Assembly (NCBI GenBank): GCA_028714875.1
Contig: JAQTLN010000012.1
Coordinates: forward strand, 1 to 64,000
Source of the DNA: Gallionellaceae bacterium
GTDB lineage: Bacteria > Pseudomonadota > Gammaproteobacteria > Burkholderiales > Thiobacillaceae
Direction: 5' to 3'
DNA: 64,000 nucleotides
Shown: positions 16,966 through 31,161 of the stretch, piece by piece
How the letters are laid out: each line of letters opens with the position of its first letter
How positions within the stretch are numbered: the first letter of the stretch is position 1
Notes under the pieces: model-generated
Told to the model about the DNA's origin: nothing
The model's database searches: none
Seen by the model: the letters and a program-made list of their open reading frames with translations, nothing else
Program-made: the position numbers and the translations under genes

Positions 16966-17382
16966 TTACGCGGCGCGATTCGCCTTGCCCACCCGATACG
17001 CCGCCAGCAAGGCCGCCTTGATGTCTGAACGGCCATCCAGATCGCGCTCCCCCAGCGTCCGCTCCGCGATCTCTCTGACGACTCGCAAATCCTGTTCCTC
17101 GCGCCAGTCCCGCTCGAAGCGCGGCCAGTCAAAGCCGCCGTCATGGCAGCTTTGCGCCGCGACCCCGGTGGCACCGGAGAACACGATCTCGTGCGACTCC
17201 ATCACTTCATAAAGGTAGGAATAAGGATCGATCCCGCCGGTCCTGGCCAGGAACAGATGGAAATTGGGCGCCTCGCCGACTTCCCCGACACAGCGATCCA
17301 GGTCGATGGTGGCCTCAAGTTCATAAGCCTCGGCCTTGAACGAGAAGGCCAGGCGAGCGCGGACGGTGCTGTTGCTGTTCAT
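16966..17382 (-). CDS. Conserved-looking hypothetical protein (138 residues)
   Basis: The ORF from the ATG at 17382 reads MNSNSTVRARLAFSFKAEAYELEA and is strongly acidic and aromatic, with FSGATGVAAQSCHDGGFDWPRFERDW in the middle (given in part). No signal peptide or membrane segment is visible. The frame could be extended upstream to 17544, but that part overlaps the malQ-like gene end and looks non-coding. It is convergent with the adaptor gene. I do not recognise a characterised family. Confidence 0.65.
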   Translation of the reverse strand: MNSNSTVRARLAFSFKAEAYELEATIDLDRCVGEVGEAPNFHLFLARTGGIDPYSYLYEVMESHEIVFSGATGVAAQSCHDGGFDWPRFERDWREEQDLRVVREIAERTLGERDLDGRSDIKAALLAAYRVGKANRAA

Positions 17383-17479
17383 ACATAAGCCATAAGCGAG
17401 AAGAGCCGTGATTATCCCGGATTGCCATAGGTGGCGTGGGGTGTTGATGTTTCGCGACCCTCGCTCGCCTCTCGCCCGA

Positions 17480-19420
17480 TCAATCGATGCGCCAGCCCGC
17501 GCGAGTCTCCAATCTGGCGATGAGATCCGAACTGGCGCGAGCAATTTCCGGGCGGGCGCGCAAGGCCAGCGCTAGCGTCGCGTGGAGATTGAGTGCTTCA
17601 CCTCGCCTCATATCTTCTTCATGGCGGCGGGCGAAGTCCGGTGGCACCCGCGGGATCCAGTTGTTCTCGGTCACTGTGCCCGGCACGTTGTAGCTCTCCT
17701 CCAGCCCGAACAGGTCGGAGAAAAACACCATGACATGGCGGGCGGGGCTCAGGAACAGGTCCGCCACCTTGGCGTGGGCCAGTTTGCGATAGTCCGCGGC
17801 CAGAACGGCGGCCAGGGGCTCGGGGGCATCCGGGCGCAAGCGACGCGCGAGATAGGCCGCCTGCCGACTTCCTTCTTCCCGTCCCAGCCAGCCTTTTGCC
17901 AGGCGCCAGAGCGACGGCGTGTCGTGATTGCCCACCATGATCCAGTCCTCGGGCTGCGCGTTCTCGCCGCGATAGACATCGCCGGGATCGTCCAGATTCG
18001 CCTTCTGCGTCACCCGGAAGCGACCCAGGCCATGCTGCAAGCGTACCCGCCGCAGCGGCAGCGGCTCGGTTGAGAGCACCTCGCACAGGATATCCTCGCG
18101 GCGCCGGCCGTGGGTGCTCACCTGTGCCATGAGGGCGTCCACGACCAACGCGTAGCGGCCCTCCTGCTCGGGGCCGAGGTCGCGCACCCAATCTTCCGCA
18201 TAACGCGGCCGTGTACGGTCGATCTGCTCCGGCCGCGCGATGGCATGGCGACCCAGCCCGGGATGGTCGGGCAGGTCTGGGGAGGCGAACAGCCGCGCGC
18301 CGTTCCGCACCGCGTGATACGGGTCAGGGTCGTCAGCCCGATAGGCCCAGGGGCAAACCAGGCCGTGCGGATGATCCAGGCGCAAGCCGTCGAACTCCGC
18401 GAGCATCTTGCCCAGGCGCTCGGCGACGAAATCGAGCACCGGGCCGGGGCCGCCATCAGCGTCCAGATAGCGCGCGGGATCCAGCACCTGGTAGTTCCAC
18501 GGCTGGCCCTCGAGATTGGTGCGGCTGGGCGGCGCGCCCATGTAGTAGTCATGCAGCAGCAATGCCTGCCGACTCCAGGCATCGCGCTGAGAAAACCCCA
18601 CTTGCACATCGCCGTAGATTTTCAGGCCCAGGGCGCGCATGCGGTCCTGGAACGCCCGATGCTGTTCCAGCAGGATGAGTTGGACCAAGGCGTAGCGTTC
18701 CATGCGGCCACCATATTTCAACCGCAAAGCCTGCCGCCGATCCTCGCAGGCCGCCGCGACCGCGGCCGGCGGGTCGGGCAGCAACCGGTCCAGACCACCT
18801 TCACCCGTTTGCGGCCATTGCCGCCAGGGCAGGTGTCCGTGTTCCTGGCAAAGCGCCTCATACAGGGCGTCGTCACGCAACCAGCGGTTGTTTTGCCAGA
18901 AGGCGGCAAGCGCGATACTCAATCGCGCCGCTTCGGGCTCGCCGTGCTGGCGCGCCACGCTGAAACGATGATGGATCTCGTCCAGCGCATGCTCATAGAC
19001 GTCGAAAGCGTAAGCGTAGGCCACCCCGCACCCGTCGGGACGCGGATTGCCGGCTACCGCCGCGCGCCAGGTGTCTTCGCTCAACCAGCCGCCCCACTCG
19101 GCATCATGAGCGAGGGCGCCCAGGTCCAGGGAAAGGAAATTGCGGGAGAACAGCGTGCCGTCGTAGGGCGAGGGATTGACCGGAGAGGTCTGCCCCTGCG
19201 GGCCCAGTTGCAGACCAGTGAAGCCCAGGGAACGAGCGAAACCGGCCAGCGCCAGCCCCCCCGCGCCATAGGGACTGCCACGCCCGCAGTCCTCGCCCGC
19301 CACACCGGGAAAGCTGGCATCGTGTACCGCCAGAAGAAAATCCGACTTGCCCAGCAGGGCCAGCGCTTCGACCAGGTCGGGGTCGGGCTGCGAGGACATC
19401 AATCTTGGCGAGTCGATCAT
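17480..19420 (-). CDS. malQ: Divergent 4-alpha-glucanotransferase (GH77)
   Basis: This 646-residue protein is a GH77-like amylomaltase that transfers glucan segments between alpha-1,4 chains. Motifs include GLQLGPQGQTSPVNPSPYDG near residues 72-91, the nucleophile region FDGLRLDHPHGL, the proposed acid/base region ILCEVLSTEP and GNHDTPSLW. These are recognisable but differ from classic MalQ (for example the acid/base loop normally reads AEDLG). It lies next to the glycogen/trehalose genes but on the opposite strand. A second, classic MalQ domain is fused to TreY at 33098, so this one may have a different substrate range. Confidence 0.82.
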   Translation of the reverse strand: MIDSPRLMSSQPDPDLVEALALLGKSDFLLAVHDASFPGVAGEDCGRGSPYGAGGLALAGFARSLGFTGLQLGPQGQTSPVNPSPYDGTLFSRNFLSLDLGALAHDAEWGGWLSEDTWRAAVAGNPRPDGCGVAYAYAFDVYEHALDEIHHRFSVARQHGEPEAARLSIALAAFWQNNRWLRDDALYEALCQEHGHLPWRQWPQTGEGGLDRLLPDPPAAVAAACEDRRQALRLKYGGRMERYALVQLILLEQHRAFQDRMRALGLKIYGDVQVGFSQRDAWSRQALLLHDYYMGAPPSRTNLEGQPWNYQVLDPARYLDADGGPGPVLDFVAERLGKMLAEFDGLRLDHPHGLVCPWAYRADDPDPYHAVRNGARLFASPDLPDHPGLGRHAIARPEQIDRTRPRYAEDWVRDLGPEQEGRYALVVDALMAQVSTHGRRREDILCEVLSTEPLPLRRVRLQHGLGRFRVTQKANLDDPGDVYRGENAQPEDWIMVGNHDTPSLWRLAKGWLGREEGSRQAAYLARRLRPDAPEPLAAVLAADYRKLAHAKVADLFLSPARHVMVFFSDLFGLEESYNVPGTVTENNWIPRVPPDFARRHEEDMRRGEALNLHATLALALRARPEIARASSDLIARLETRAGWRID

Positions 19421-19530
19421 CAGAAGTGCTGTCAGTAAGTTTTTCCCACCTTACACCAACCTCGTTTCCGGGATGGCCGGATGGATGGTTTGTAGGATGT
19501 GGTGAGCGCGCGTCACCGCGAGACCCCCTG

Positions 19531-20049
19531 CTACCGGCGCGGCTCGCTCATGAGTGCCAGCACTGACGTCACCCCCTTGAGCAAACCTTCCAGATCCGTT
19601 TTCGGCAAAGCCTGTAGTGCGCGGCGTAAGCGACCCTGCATGGGGCCGGGGATATTTTTGACCAGTTCGAGACCGAGGTCGGTGAGATAAAGACGCACCA
19701 CGCGGTTGTCCGTGTCGCGCCGCTCTCTGCGCACCAATCCATGTGTCTCAAGTTTGTCGAGCAGGTTGCTGGCCGTGGAGGGGTGGAGGTGCTGCCCCTC
19801 GGCAAGTTCGGTAACGCGCAGGCCGGGTTGCGCGTAAACCTGCCATAGCGCCCAGACCTGGGAGCCGCTCAAGCCGTGGCTGGCGTCGATGTTCTGCATG
19901 CCGGACTGCACCGTGCGCACCAATTGCAGGAGTTTGCCGAAAACCACTTCGGTGGATGCCACATCCGGCTCTGATTCAGCCGGCTGAGCGCTGGCGGCGG
20001 AGTTCTCAGCCACTTCTCCGCCCTTCTTTCCGCTTCCTTTTTCCACCAT
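19531..20049 (-). CDS. MarR-family transcriptional regulator
   Basis: This 172-residue winged-helix regulator starts at the ATG at 20049, preceded by AAAGGAG. An N-terminal 40-residue stretch is Ala/Glu/Ser rich and likely disordered. The MarR core includes LSGSQVWALWQVYAQPGLRV, the recognition helix region HLHPSTASNLLDKLETHGLV and the wing RRERRDTDNRVVRLYLT (each within about residues 60-135). It is divergent from glgB with a 190-base AT-rich intergenic region holding an inverted repeat. It is the obvious candidate regulator of the glucan operon. Confidence 0.9.
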   Translation of the reverse strand: MVEKGSGKKGGEVAENSAASAQPAESEPDVASTEVVFGKLLQLVRTVQSGMQNIDASHGLSGSQVWALWQVYAQPGLRVTELAEGQHLHPSTASNLLDKLETHGLVRRERRDTDNRVVRLYLTDLGLELVKNIPGPMQGRLRRALQALPKTDLEGLLKGVTSVLALMSEPRR

Positions 20050-20083
20050 CGTTTGCTCCTTTAGCTTGCCGGGAAAGCTATAT

Positions 20084-20117
20084 TGTGAAAACATGTTTTA
20101 CGCAAAACATTTTCACA
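20084..20117. promoter_or_regulatory. Inverted repeat in marR-glgB intergenic region, candidate operator
   Basis: TGTGAAAA at 20084-20091 and TTTTCACA at 20110-20117 are exact inverse complements. They flank TGTTTT and AAAACA half-sites with a two-base bulge. The site is AT-rich within a GC-rich genome and sits between the divergent marR and glgB genes, as expected for an autoregulatory MarR operator. It is inferred from symmetry and position only. Confidence 0.55.
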
Positions 20118-20239
20118 GCAAATATTATTTTGTACAAACATTAAGTCAACACTTTTCGCGAACTCCTGTGAACCACGATGGAAAGCACAGTCAACGCACT
20201 CGCCGATAGACGTAGAAACACAGCCCAGGAGGTTCTTCA

Positions 20240-22171
20240 ATGAATACCGCCACGCAGCCAACTGCCAGCCAGATCACCGAGCACGATGTATTCCTGTTCA
20301 AGGAAGGCACCCATGCGCGTCTTTCCGAAAAGCTGGGCGCCCATCTCATCACCCATGACGGCGTGGCTGGCGCGCGCTTCGCGGTGTGGGCGCCGAATGC
20401 CGCGGCGGTATCCGTCATCGGTGATTTCAATGGCTGGGACAAGTCATCACAGCCATTGAAATCGCGGCTGGACGATTCCGGCGTGTGGGAGGGCTTTGTG
20501 CCGGGCATCGGCAATGGCGATTGCTACAAATTTCACATCACTTCACGCGACGGCGGCTACCAGGTCGACAAGGCCGACCCCTATGGCATGTTCAGCGAGG
20601 TGCCGCCGCGCACCGGTTCTCGCGTCTGGGATATGGCTTACACCTGGAATGACGTGGAATGGATGGCGCGGCGACGGGCGGCCAACGCGCTGGATGCGCC
20701 GATGTCGATCTACGAAGTCCATCTGGGCTCATGGCGGCGGGTACCCGAGGAGGGCAATCGTTCCCTGAGCTACCGGGAACTCGCGCCGCTGCTGGTCCAG
20801 CATATGCGCGACCTCGGCTTCACCCACGTCGAATTGCTACCGGTCACGGAGCACCCCTTCTTCGGCTCCTGGGGTTACCAGACCACCGGATATTTCGCCC
20901 CGACCTCGCGCCAGGGCACGCCACAGGACTTGATGTATCTGATTGACGAACTGCACCAGGCCGGCATCGGCGTGATCCTGGACTGGGTGCCCTCGCACTT
21001 TCCCAGCGACGAGCATGGTCTGGCCTATTTCGACGGCACTTATCTGTTCGAACATGCCGATCCGCGCCAGGGTTTCCATCCGGAATGGAAAAGCGCCATC
21101 TTCAACTACGGTCGCAACGAAGTGCGTGCCTTCCTGATTTCGAGCGCCCTGTTCTGGCTCGACAAATACCATGTCGACGGACTGCGCGTGGACGGCGTCG
21201 CCTCGATGCTTTACCTCGACTACGGCCGCAATGAGGGCGAGTGGATTCCCAACGAACATGGCGGACGGGAAAACCTGGCCGCCATGTCCTTCCTGCGCGG
21301 CCTCAACGAGGCGGTGTATCGCGATCACCCGGACACCCTGACCATCGCCGAGGAATCGACCGCCTGGCCGATGGTGTCGCGCCCGACCTATATGGGCGGC
21401 CTCGGTTTCGGCATGAAGTGGAACATGGGCTGGATGCACGACACGCTGAAGTACTACCAGCAGGACCCGGTGTTCCGCAAATACCACCACGAAAAACTCA
21501 CTTTCAGCATCTGGTATGCCTTCACCGAGAACTTCGTCCTGCCGATGTCGCACGACGAAGTGGTGCACGGCAAGGGCTCGCTGCTCGGCAAGATGCCGGG
21601 CGACGAATGGCGGCAGTTCGCCAATCTGCGCCTGCTCTACGGCCACATGTGGGGCCATCCCGGCAAGAAGTTGCTGTTCATGGGTAGCGAGTTCGGCCAA
21701 AAGCGCGAATGGCAGCATGACGAGAGCCTGGAGTGGCATGTCCTGCAATACCCCTTGCATGGCGGCGTACAACGCTGGTTGGGCGACCTGAACCGCTGCT
21801 ACCGCGCGGAACCGGCGCTCTACCAGAAAGACTTTTCCGGCGACGGCTTCAGTTGGGTGGATTTTCACGACTGGGAGGAAAGCGTGATCAGCTTCCTGCG
21901 CCATGGCAAAAATCCCGAGGACACGGTGCTGGTGGTGTGCAACTTCACCCCGGTGGCACGGCGGAACTACATCGTCGGCGTGCCGCGCGGTGGCTACTGG
22001 AAGGAAATTCTCAACAGCGACGCGGAAATCTATGGCGGTAGCGGCGTCGGCAATCTGGGCGGCGTCGAGGCGTCGCCGGTGGCGGCGCAGGGCCATTACC
22101 ATTCGCTCTCGCTGGCGCTGCCGCCGCTGGGGGTGGTGTATCTGAAACGGGTATCGGGAGAAACCGCATGA
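20240..22171 (+). CDS. glgB: 1,4-alpha-glucan branching enzyme GlgB
   Basis: This 643-residue GH13 enzyme makes alpha-1,6 branches. A CBM48 domain covers about residues 15-115 ([22 protein letters not shown]). Catalytic-domain signatures are [17 protein letters not shown], the nucleophile in [17 protein letters not shown], the glutamate in [10 protein letters not shown] and [17 protein letters not shown]. It is shorter than the E. coli enzyme and has a single N-terminal module. CAGGAGG upstream of the ATG is a strong ribosome site. It is the first gene of the glucan operon; its stop overlaps glgE by four bases. Confidence 0.95.
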   Translation: MNTATQPTASQITEHDVFLFKEGTHARLSEKLGAHLITHDGVAGARFAVWAPNAAAVSVIGDFNGWDKSSQPLKSRLDDSGVWEGFVPGIGNGDCYKFHITSRDGGYQVDKADPYGMFSEVPPRTGSRVWDMAYTWNDVEWMARRRAANALDAPMSIYEVHLGSWRRVPEEGNRSLSYRELAPLLVQHMRDLGFTHVELLPVTEHPFFGSWGYQTTGYFAPTSRQGTPQDLMYLIDELHQAGIGVILDWVPSHFPSDEHGLAYFDGTYLFEHADPRQGFHPEWKSAIFNYGRNEVRAFLISSALFWLDKYHVDGLRVDGVASMLYLDYGRNEGEWIPNEHGGRENLAAMSFLRGLNEAVYRDHPDTLTIAEESTAWPMVSRPTYMGGLGFGMKWNMGWMHDTLKYYQQDPVFRKYHHEKLTFSIWYAFTENFVLPMSHDEVVHGKGSLLGKMPGDEWRQFANLRLLYGHMWGHPGKKLLFMGSEFGQKREWQHDESLEWHVLQYPLHGGVQRWLGDLNRCYRAEPALYQKDFSGDGFSWVDFHDWEESVISFLRHGKNPEDTVLVVCNFTPVARRNYIVGVPRGGYWKEILNSDAEIYGGSGVGNLGGVEASPVAAQGHYHSLSLALPPLGVVYLKRVSGETA

Positions 22172-24171
22172 AGAAACGCACTCCGCAAGGTTCAACGCCA
22201 CCCCAAGCCGACCGCGCCCGCGCCATGATCGAGCGGGTCAGCCCCGAGATCGACGCCGGCCGTTTCCCGATCAAGCGCGTCGTCGACGAGGAAGTCATCG
22301 TCGAGGCGGACGTCTTCACCGACGGCCACGACCAGTTGCGCGCTTTGCTGCGGCATCGCCCGGCCGGCGCCAAGACCTGGAACGAAGTAGCGATGACCGC
22401 CAGCGACAACGACCGCTGGCGGGCCGTCTTCCAGGTCGGCGCCCTCGGCCGCCACGAATACACCGTCATCGCCTGGGTGGATCGCTTTCTCACCTGGCGC
22501 CACGACCTCGCCCGACGCCAGGACGCCGAGGACATCGGCGTCGCCCTGCGCATCGGCGCCGAGCTGCTGGAAGCGGCCGCCGCGCGGGCCAGCGGCGATG
22601 ATCGAAAGTCCCTCAAGACGACCGCCGCCGAGTTGCTCGCCGCCGCGCCCAAAGCCGGCCAGGCCCTGGCGCAAAGCGACAGCCTGGCCGCCCTGATGGC
22701 CGCGCATGGCGAGCGGCTGTTCGTCACCGAGTACGACCGCATCCTGGAAGTCGTGGTGGATGGCGCGCGTTCGCGCTTCTCGGCCTGGTATGAGTTGTTT
22801 CCCCGCTCCTGCGGCGAGGCTGATAAACACGGCACTTTTGCAGACGTCGAAAAGCGGCTGCCGGAGATCGCCGCCATGGGCTTCGACGTGCTCTATCTGC
22901 CGCCCATCCACCCGATCGGCCGCACCTTCCGCAAGGGCCCCAACAACAGCCTCACGGCCGGCCCGAACGATCCCGGCAGCCCCTGGGCCATCGGCGCCGC
23001 CGAGGGTGGCCACCGCGACATCCACCCGGAACTGGGCAGCGCCAAGGATTTCCGCCATCTGGTGACTGAGGCGCGCACGCGTGGCCTGGAGGTCGCCATG
23101 GACATCGCCTTCCAGTGCGCGCCGGATCACCCCTACGTGAAGGAACACCCCGAGTGGTTCCGCCACCGTCCCGACGGCAGCATCCAGTACGCGGAAAACC
23201 CGCCGAAGAAGTATCAGGACATCTACCCCTTCGATTTCGAGTGCGCCGACAGCGACGCGCTGTGGCAAGAACTGAAGGGCGTGGTCGACCACTGGATCGG
23301 CGAGGGCGTGCGCATCTTCCGCATCGACAACCCGCACACCAAGCCCTTTCCCTTCTGGGAGTGGCTGATCAACGGGGTCAAGGCGGAACACCCGGATGTC
23401 ATCTTCCTGGCCGAAGCCTTCACCCGGCCCAGGATCATGCACCGCCTGGCGAAGCTCGGTTTCACCCAGTCCTATACCTACTTCACCTGGCGCAACACCC
23501 AGAAGGAACTGATCGAGTACTTCACCGAACTCGCCCGCCACCACTCGCGCGAGTATTTCCGCCCCAACCTCTGGCCCAATACCCCGGACATCCTGCCGGA
23601 GTTCCTGCAATACGGCGGTCGCCCCGGCTTCCTGCTGCGGGTGGCGCTGGCCGCGACCCTGGGCGCCAACTACGGCATCTACGGCCCGGCCTATGAGTTG
23701 ATGGAAAGCGAGCCACAAAAACCGGGCGGCGAGGAATACCTGGATTCCGAGAAATACCAACTGCGCCAGCGCGATCTAAACCGCCCGGACAGCCTGCGCG
23801 ACTACATCGCCCGCCTCAATCGCGTCCGCCGCGAGAACCCGGCCCTGCATTCGGACTGGAGCCTGGCCTTCCACGACATCGACAACCCGTTGATGCTTTG
23901 CTACAGCAAGAGTGCCGGCGACGACACCCTGGTGATGGTCGCCAACCTCGACCCGCACAATGTCCAGGCCGGCTGGATCGACTTGCCGCTGGACGACCTC
24001 GGTCTGGCCGAGGACACGCCGTTCCAGGCGCACGACCTACTGTCCGGCGCCCGTTTTCTCTGGCAGGGCGCGCGCAACTTCGTCCGCCTCGACCCCCAGG
24101 CCTCGCCGGTGCACATCCTGCGGTTGCGCCGCCGCCTGCGCAGTGAACGCGACTTCGACTACTTCCTTTAA
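22168..24171 (+). CDS. glgE: Alpha-1,4-glucan:maltose-1-phosphate maltosyltransferase GlgE
   Basis: This 667-residue GH13_3 enzyme extends alpha-glucan chains with maltose from maltose-1-phosphate. An N-terminal helical/beta domain with [19 protein letters not shown] precedes the barrel. Family motifs are [35 protein letters not shown], the nucleophile aspartate in [19 protein letters not shown], the glutamate in FLAEAFTRP, and [12 protein letters not shown]. Length is typical. The start overlaps glgB and the next gene encodes TreS-maltokinase, which supplies maltose-1-phosphate. This places the GlgE pathway in one operon. Confidence 0.95.
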   Translation: MKKRTPQGSTPPQADRARAMIERVSPEIDAGRFPIKRVVDEEVIVEADVFTDGHDQLRALLRHRPAGAKTWNEVAMTASDNDRWRAVFQVGALGRHEYTVIAWVDRFLTWRHDLARRQDAEDIGVALRIGAELLEAAAARASGDDRKSLKTTAAELLAAAPKAGQALAQSDSLAALMAAHGERLFVTEYDRILEVVVDGARSRFSAWYELFPRSCGEADKHGTFADVEKRLPEIAAMGFDVLYLPPIHPIGRTFRKGPNNSLTAGPNDPGSPWAIGAAEGGHRDIHPELGSAKDFRHLVTEARTRGLEVAMDIAFQCAPDHPYVKEHPEWFRHRPDGSIQYAENPPKKYQDIYPFDFECADSDALWQELKGVVDHWIGEGVRIFRIDNPHTKPFPFWEWLINGVKAEHPDVIFLAEAFTRPRIMHRLAKLGFTQSYTYFTWRNTQKELIEYFTELARHHSREYFRPNLWPNTPDILPEFLQYGGRPGFLLRVALAATLGANYGIYGPAYELMESEPQKPGGEEYLDSEKYQLRQRDLNRPDSLRDYIARLNRVRRENPALHSDWSLAFHDIDNPLMLCYSKSAGDDTLVMVANLDPHNVQAGWIDLPLDDLGLAEDTPFQAHDLLSGARFLWQGARNFVRLDPQASPVHILRLRRRLRSERDFDYFL

Positions 24172-24183
24172 GCAGAGGGCAAG

Positions 24184-27527
<3,344 letters not shown>

Positions 27528-27531
<4 letters not shown>

Positions 27532-28751
27532 AAGTACTCGCCATGGTTCTGGCCGGCGGCCAGGGCTCACGGTTGCACCCTCTCACCGCGGAACGTTCCA
27601 AACCGGCCGTGCCCTTCGGCAGCCGCTACCGTATCGCCGATTTCGTCCTCAGCAACCTGGTGAACTCCGAGATCCGCGGCATTTACCTGATGGTGCAGTA
27701 CAAGTCGCAGTCGCTGATCGAGCACGTGAACAAGGCCTGGGGACATGGCAACAGCTTCCCCGGACAGTTCGTCACGGTCGTCCCGCCGCAGATGAGCGAG
27801 GGGCAGAAGTGGTTCCAGGGCACCTCCGACGCCGTGTTCCAGAACATCAACCTGATCAAGCGCCACGCCCCCGACATGGTCGCGGTGTTCGGCGCCGATC
27901 ACATCTACCGCATGGACGTGCGCCAGATGGTCGACTTCCATCGCCAGAATTCGGCCCACGTCTCGGTGGCGGCGATCCCCGTGCCGCTGAAAGAAGCCTC
28001 GTCCTTCGGCATCATCGACGCCGAGGCCGACGGCCGCATCAAGGGCTTTCTGGAAAAACCGAAAAATCCGCCGGCCATCCCATCCAGCCCGAGTCATGCC
28101 TACGGTTCCATGGGCAACTACCTGTTCGACACCGATGTCCTGCTGGCGGCCTTGTATGAAGCCAAGGAACGCGGCGAACACGATTTCGGCGGCAACATCC
28201 TGCCGCGCCTGATCCACAGCCATCGGGTGTTCGCCTACAACTTCGCCGACAACCGGGTTCCCGGCATCCTGAGCTATGAGGAACAGCCGTACTGGCGCGA
28301 CGTCGGCACGCTCGACGCCTATTACCAGGCCAACCTCGACCTGCTCGGCGACCAGCCGCGCCTGGACCTGTTCAACCCGCAGTGGTTCATCAATTCCAGC
28401 AATTACCAGGGGCCGGCGCCGCGCATCGTCTCGGGTGAGATCGCGAACAGCGCCATCGGCGCGGGCACCAAGGTGAAGGGCGCGCGCATCAGCAACTCCA
28501 TCCTGCGCCGCGAAGTGATCGTGGAAGACGATGTCGAAATCGAGGACTGCGTGATCATGGACTACACCATCATCCGCCGTGGCGCGCGCCTCAAGCGCGT
28601 CATCGTCGACCGTTACAACGACATCGCGGCGAATAGCCGCACCGGCTTCGACGCGGCGGATGACCGCGCCCGCTATACGGTCAGCGAGGGGGGCGTGGTG
28701 GTCGTGCCGAAGGGCCTGGACGTGCCGGACGTCACCCGTTACCAGACTTGA
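27528..28751 (+). CDS. glgC: Glucose-1-phosphate adenylyltransferase GlgC
   Basis: This 407-residue ADP-glucose pyrophosphorylase has the nucleotide site MVLAGGQGSRLHPLTAERSKPAVPFG near residues 6-31 (LAGGQGSRL and SKPAVPFG are the key parts), then FGADHIYRMD and a C-terminal left-handed helix region (IANSAIGAGTKVKGARISNS). I chose the ATG at 27528, where AAGGAG precedes the start and the TreS-Mak stop overlaps it. It makes ADP-glucose, yet no glycogen synthase gene is in the window. The downstream 277 bases before glgX hold a REP-like hairpin. Confidence 0.95.
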
Positions 28752-28865
28752 CCAGGCAACCCCGTGGGTCGGGCCGCGTTTTGCCCAGCCCACGGCTACC
28801 GGGTCGCGTCACGTCACGTCACGTCTGGCGCAATCAACCCAGATTACCCATTAGCCGGAGGCCCA

Positions 28866-28941
28866 CCTGTAGCGCGGGCGTCCCGCCTGCTTCGTCCTTC
28901 CGATCAGGCCTACGAAGCAGGCGGGACGCCCGCGCTACAGG
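28866..28941. repeat. REP-like long hairpin between glgC and glgX
   Basis: Two perfect 30-base arms (28866-28895 and 28912-28941) surround a 16-base loop. The core TAGCGCGGGCGTCCCGCCTGC resembles common dispersed palindromes of GC-rich proteobacteria. It could be an mRNA-stabilising or attenuating structure inside the operon. The rest of the 277-base gap, including GTCACGTCACGTCACGT repeats at about 28807-28823, shows no gene. Confidence 0.85.
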
Positions 28942-29028
28942 CCTACTTTGACTATTGGACGATCTCGGATCAATCCATCAATTTCATCGTGTCGCGCCAT
29001 TAGCGAGACACCGCACCAGGAGCACGCC

Positions 29029-31161
29029 ATGAACCACCCCATCAGCGCCGTCTGGCCCGGCGCCCCCTTTCCACGTGGCGCCACCTGGGATGGCGAGGGC
29101 GTCAACTTCGCCCTGTTTTCCGAGAACGCCACCCGTGTCGAACTGTGCATCTTCGACCCCAGCGGCCGGCGCGAATTGCAGCGTATCGAACTGCGCGAGC
29201 GCACCGACCTGATCTGGCATTGCTATCTGCCCGAAGCGCGCCCCGGCCTGCTCTATGGCTATCGCGTGCACGGCCCCTACGATCCGGCGAACGGCCACCG
29301 TTTCAACCCCAACAAGCTGTTGCTCGAACCCTATGCCAAGGACATCGTCGGCCCCCTGCGCTGGAGCGATGCCCATTTCGGCTACAAGATCGGCCACCGC
29401 CGCGAAGACCTTTCCTTCGACCGCCGCGACAACGCCCCCGGCATGCCCAAATGCCGGGTCGTCGATCCGGCCTTCACCTGGGGCGAGGACAAGGCACCGA
29501 ACATTCCCTGGTCGGACATGGTGGTGTACGAATTGCATGTGCGCGGCCTCACCATGCTGCACCCGGAGGTTCCGAAGCCCCTGCGCGGCACCTATGCCGG
29601 CCTGGCGACGGCGCCGATCATCGACCATCTCAAGCGCCTCGGCGTCACCTCGGTGGAGTTGATGCCGGTGCACGCCTTCGTCGACGACCGCCATCTCCTT
29701 GAGCGGGGCCTCGCCAACTACTGGGGCTACAACTCGATCGGCTTCTTCGCCCCGGATCATCGCTTCAGTTCCAGCGGCGTGGTGAGCGAATTCAAGACCA
29801 TGGTCAAAACCTTTCACTCGAACGGCATCGAGGTCATCCTCGACGTGGTCTACAACCATACCGCCGAGGGCAACCATCTGGGGCCGACGCTCTCCTTCCG
29901 GGGGGTCGACAATGCCACCTACTATCGTCTGGTCGGGGATGATCCACGCTACTGCATGGATTACACGGGCTGCGGCAACACCCTCAACCTGCAACATCCG
30001 AGGGTGCTGCAACTGATCATGGATTCGCTGCGCTACTGGGTTCTGGAAATGCATGTCGATGGCTTCCGCTTCGATCTGGCCTCCGCCCTGGCGCGCGAAC
30101 TGCACGCGGTCAACCGCCTCGGCGCCTTCTTCGACATCCTGCTGCAGGACCCGGTGCTGTCCCAGGTCAAGCTCATCGCCGAACCCTGGGACCTGGGCGA
30201 GGGCGGCTACCAGGTGGGCAACTTTCCGGCCGGCTGGGGCGAGTGGAACGATCACTATCGCGATGTCATGCGCGCCTACTGGAAGGGCGATGGCGGCCTG
30301 ATCGGCGACTTCGCGCGGCGCCTCACCGGCTCCAGCGACCTCTACGACCACAGCGGCCGCAAGCCCTACGCCAGCGTCAATTTCATCAACGCCCACGACG
30401 GCTACACCCTGCACGACCTGGTGAGCTACAACGACAAGCACAACGAGGCCAACGGCGAGGACAACCGCGACGGCACCGACAACAACAATTCCTGGAACTG
30501 TGGCGCCGAGGGGCCGACCTCGGATGCCGAGATCAACACCCTGCGCGCGCAACAGAAGCGCAACCTGCTGGCGACGCTGTTCTTCTCCCAGGGAGTGCCG
30601 ATGCTGGTGGCCGGCGACGAGATGGGCCGCACCCAGCACGGCAACAACAACGCCTACTGCCAGGACAATGAGATCAGTTGGGTGAACTGGGAGCTTTCCG
30701 CCGCCGACCGGAAGTTCCTCGCCTTCGTGCAACGCGTCATCACGCTGCGGCGAGAGCACCCGGTGTTCCACCGCCGCAACTTCTTCCAGGGCCGCGCCAT
30801 CCACGGCTCGGGGGTCAAGGACATCCACTGGTTCAAGCCCGATGGCAGCGAGATGAACGACGAAGAATGGGCACACGACTTCGCGCGTTGCCTCGGCGTC
30901 TATCTCGGCGGCGAAGCCATGAACGAGCACGATCGACGCGGCCAACCCATCCGCGACGACAATTTCCTGCTGCTGTTCAACAGCCACCACGAAGCCATCC
31001 AGTTCCGCTTGCCCGTGCTATGCGAGGGCGGTGAGTGGCAAAGCGTCCTCAACACCCATCTTGCCGACGGTCTGGAAATCGACGGCAAATTTCATGACGG
31101 CAGCGCCTATGCACTGGAAGGCCGTTCACTCACCCTCTTTGTGCAGCGGAGACCCGCATGA
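29029..31161 (+). CDS. glgX: Glycogen debranching enzyme GlgX
   Basis: This 710-residue GH13_11 isoamylase-type enzyme cleaves alpha-1,6 branches. Motifs are FALFSENATRVELCIFD in the N-terminal CBM48 domain, VTSVELMPVHAFVDDRHL, VDGFRFDLASALAREL with the nucleophile, LIAEPWDLGEGGYQVGNFP with the acid/base glutamate, and FINAHDGYTLHDLVSYN. The ATG at 29029 has an AGGAG a few bases upstream; the frame extends upstream without support. The next gene (treZ) overlaps by four bases. Confidence 0.95.
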   Translation: MNHPISAVWPGAPFPRGATWDGEGVNFALFSENATRVELCIFDPSGRRELQRIELRERTDLIWHCYLPEARPGLLYGYRVHGPYDPANGHRFNPNKLLLEPYAKDIVGPLRWSDAHFGYKIGHRREDLSFDRRDNAPGMPKCRVVDPAFTWGEDKAPNIPWSDMVVYELHVRGLTMLHPEVPKPLRGTYAGLATAPIIDHLKRLGVTSVELMPVHAFVDDRHLLERGLANYWGYNSIGFFAPDHRFSSSGVVSEFKTMVKTFHSNGIEVILDVVYNHTAEGNHLGPTLSFRGVDNATYYRLVGDDPRYCMDYTGCGNTLNLQHPRVLQLIMDSLRYWVLEMHVDGFRFDLASALARELHAVNRLGAFFDILLQDPVLSQVKLIAEPWDLGEGGYQVGNFPAGWGEWNDHYRDVMRAYWKGDGGLIGDFARRLTGSSDLYDHSGRKPYASVNFINAHDGYTLHDLVSYNDKHNEANGEDNRDGTDNNNSWNCGAEGPTSDAEINTLRAQQKRNLLATLFFSQGVPMLVAGDEMGRTQHGNNNAYCQDNEISWVNWELSAADRKFLAFVQRVITLRREHPVFHRRNFFQGRAIHGSGVKDIHWFKPDGSEMNDEEWAHDFARCLGVYLGGEAMNEHDRRGQPIRDDNFLLLFNSHHEAIQFRLPVLCEGGEWQSVLNTHLADGLEIDGKFHDGSAYALEGRSLTLFVQRRPA

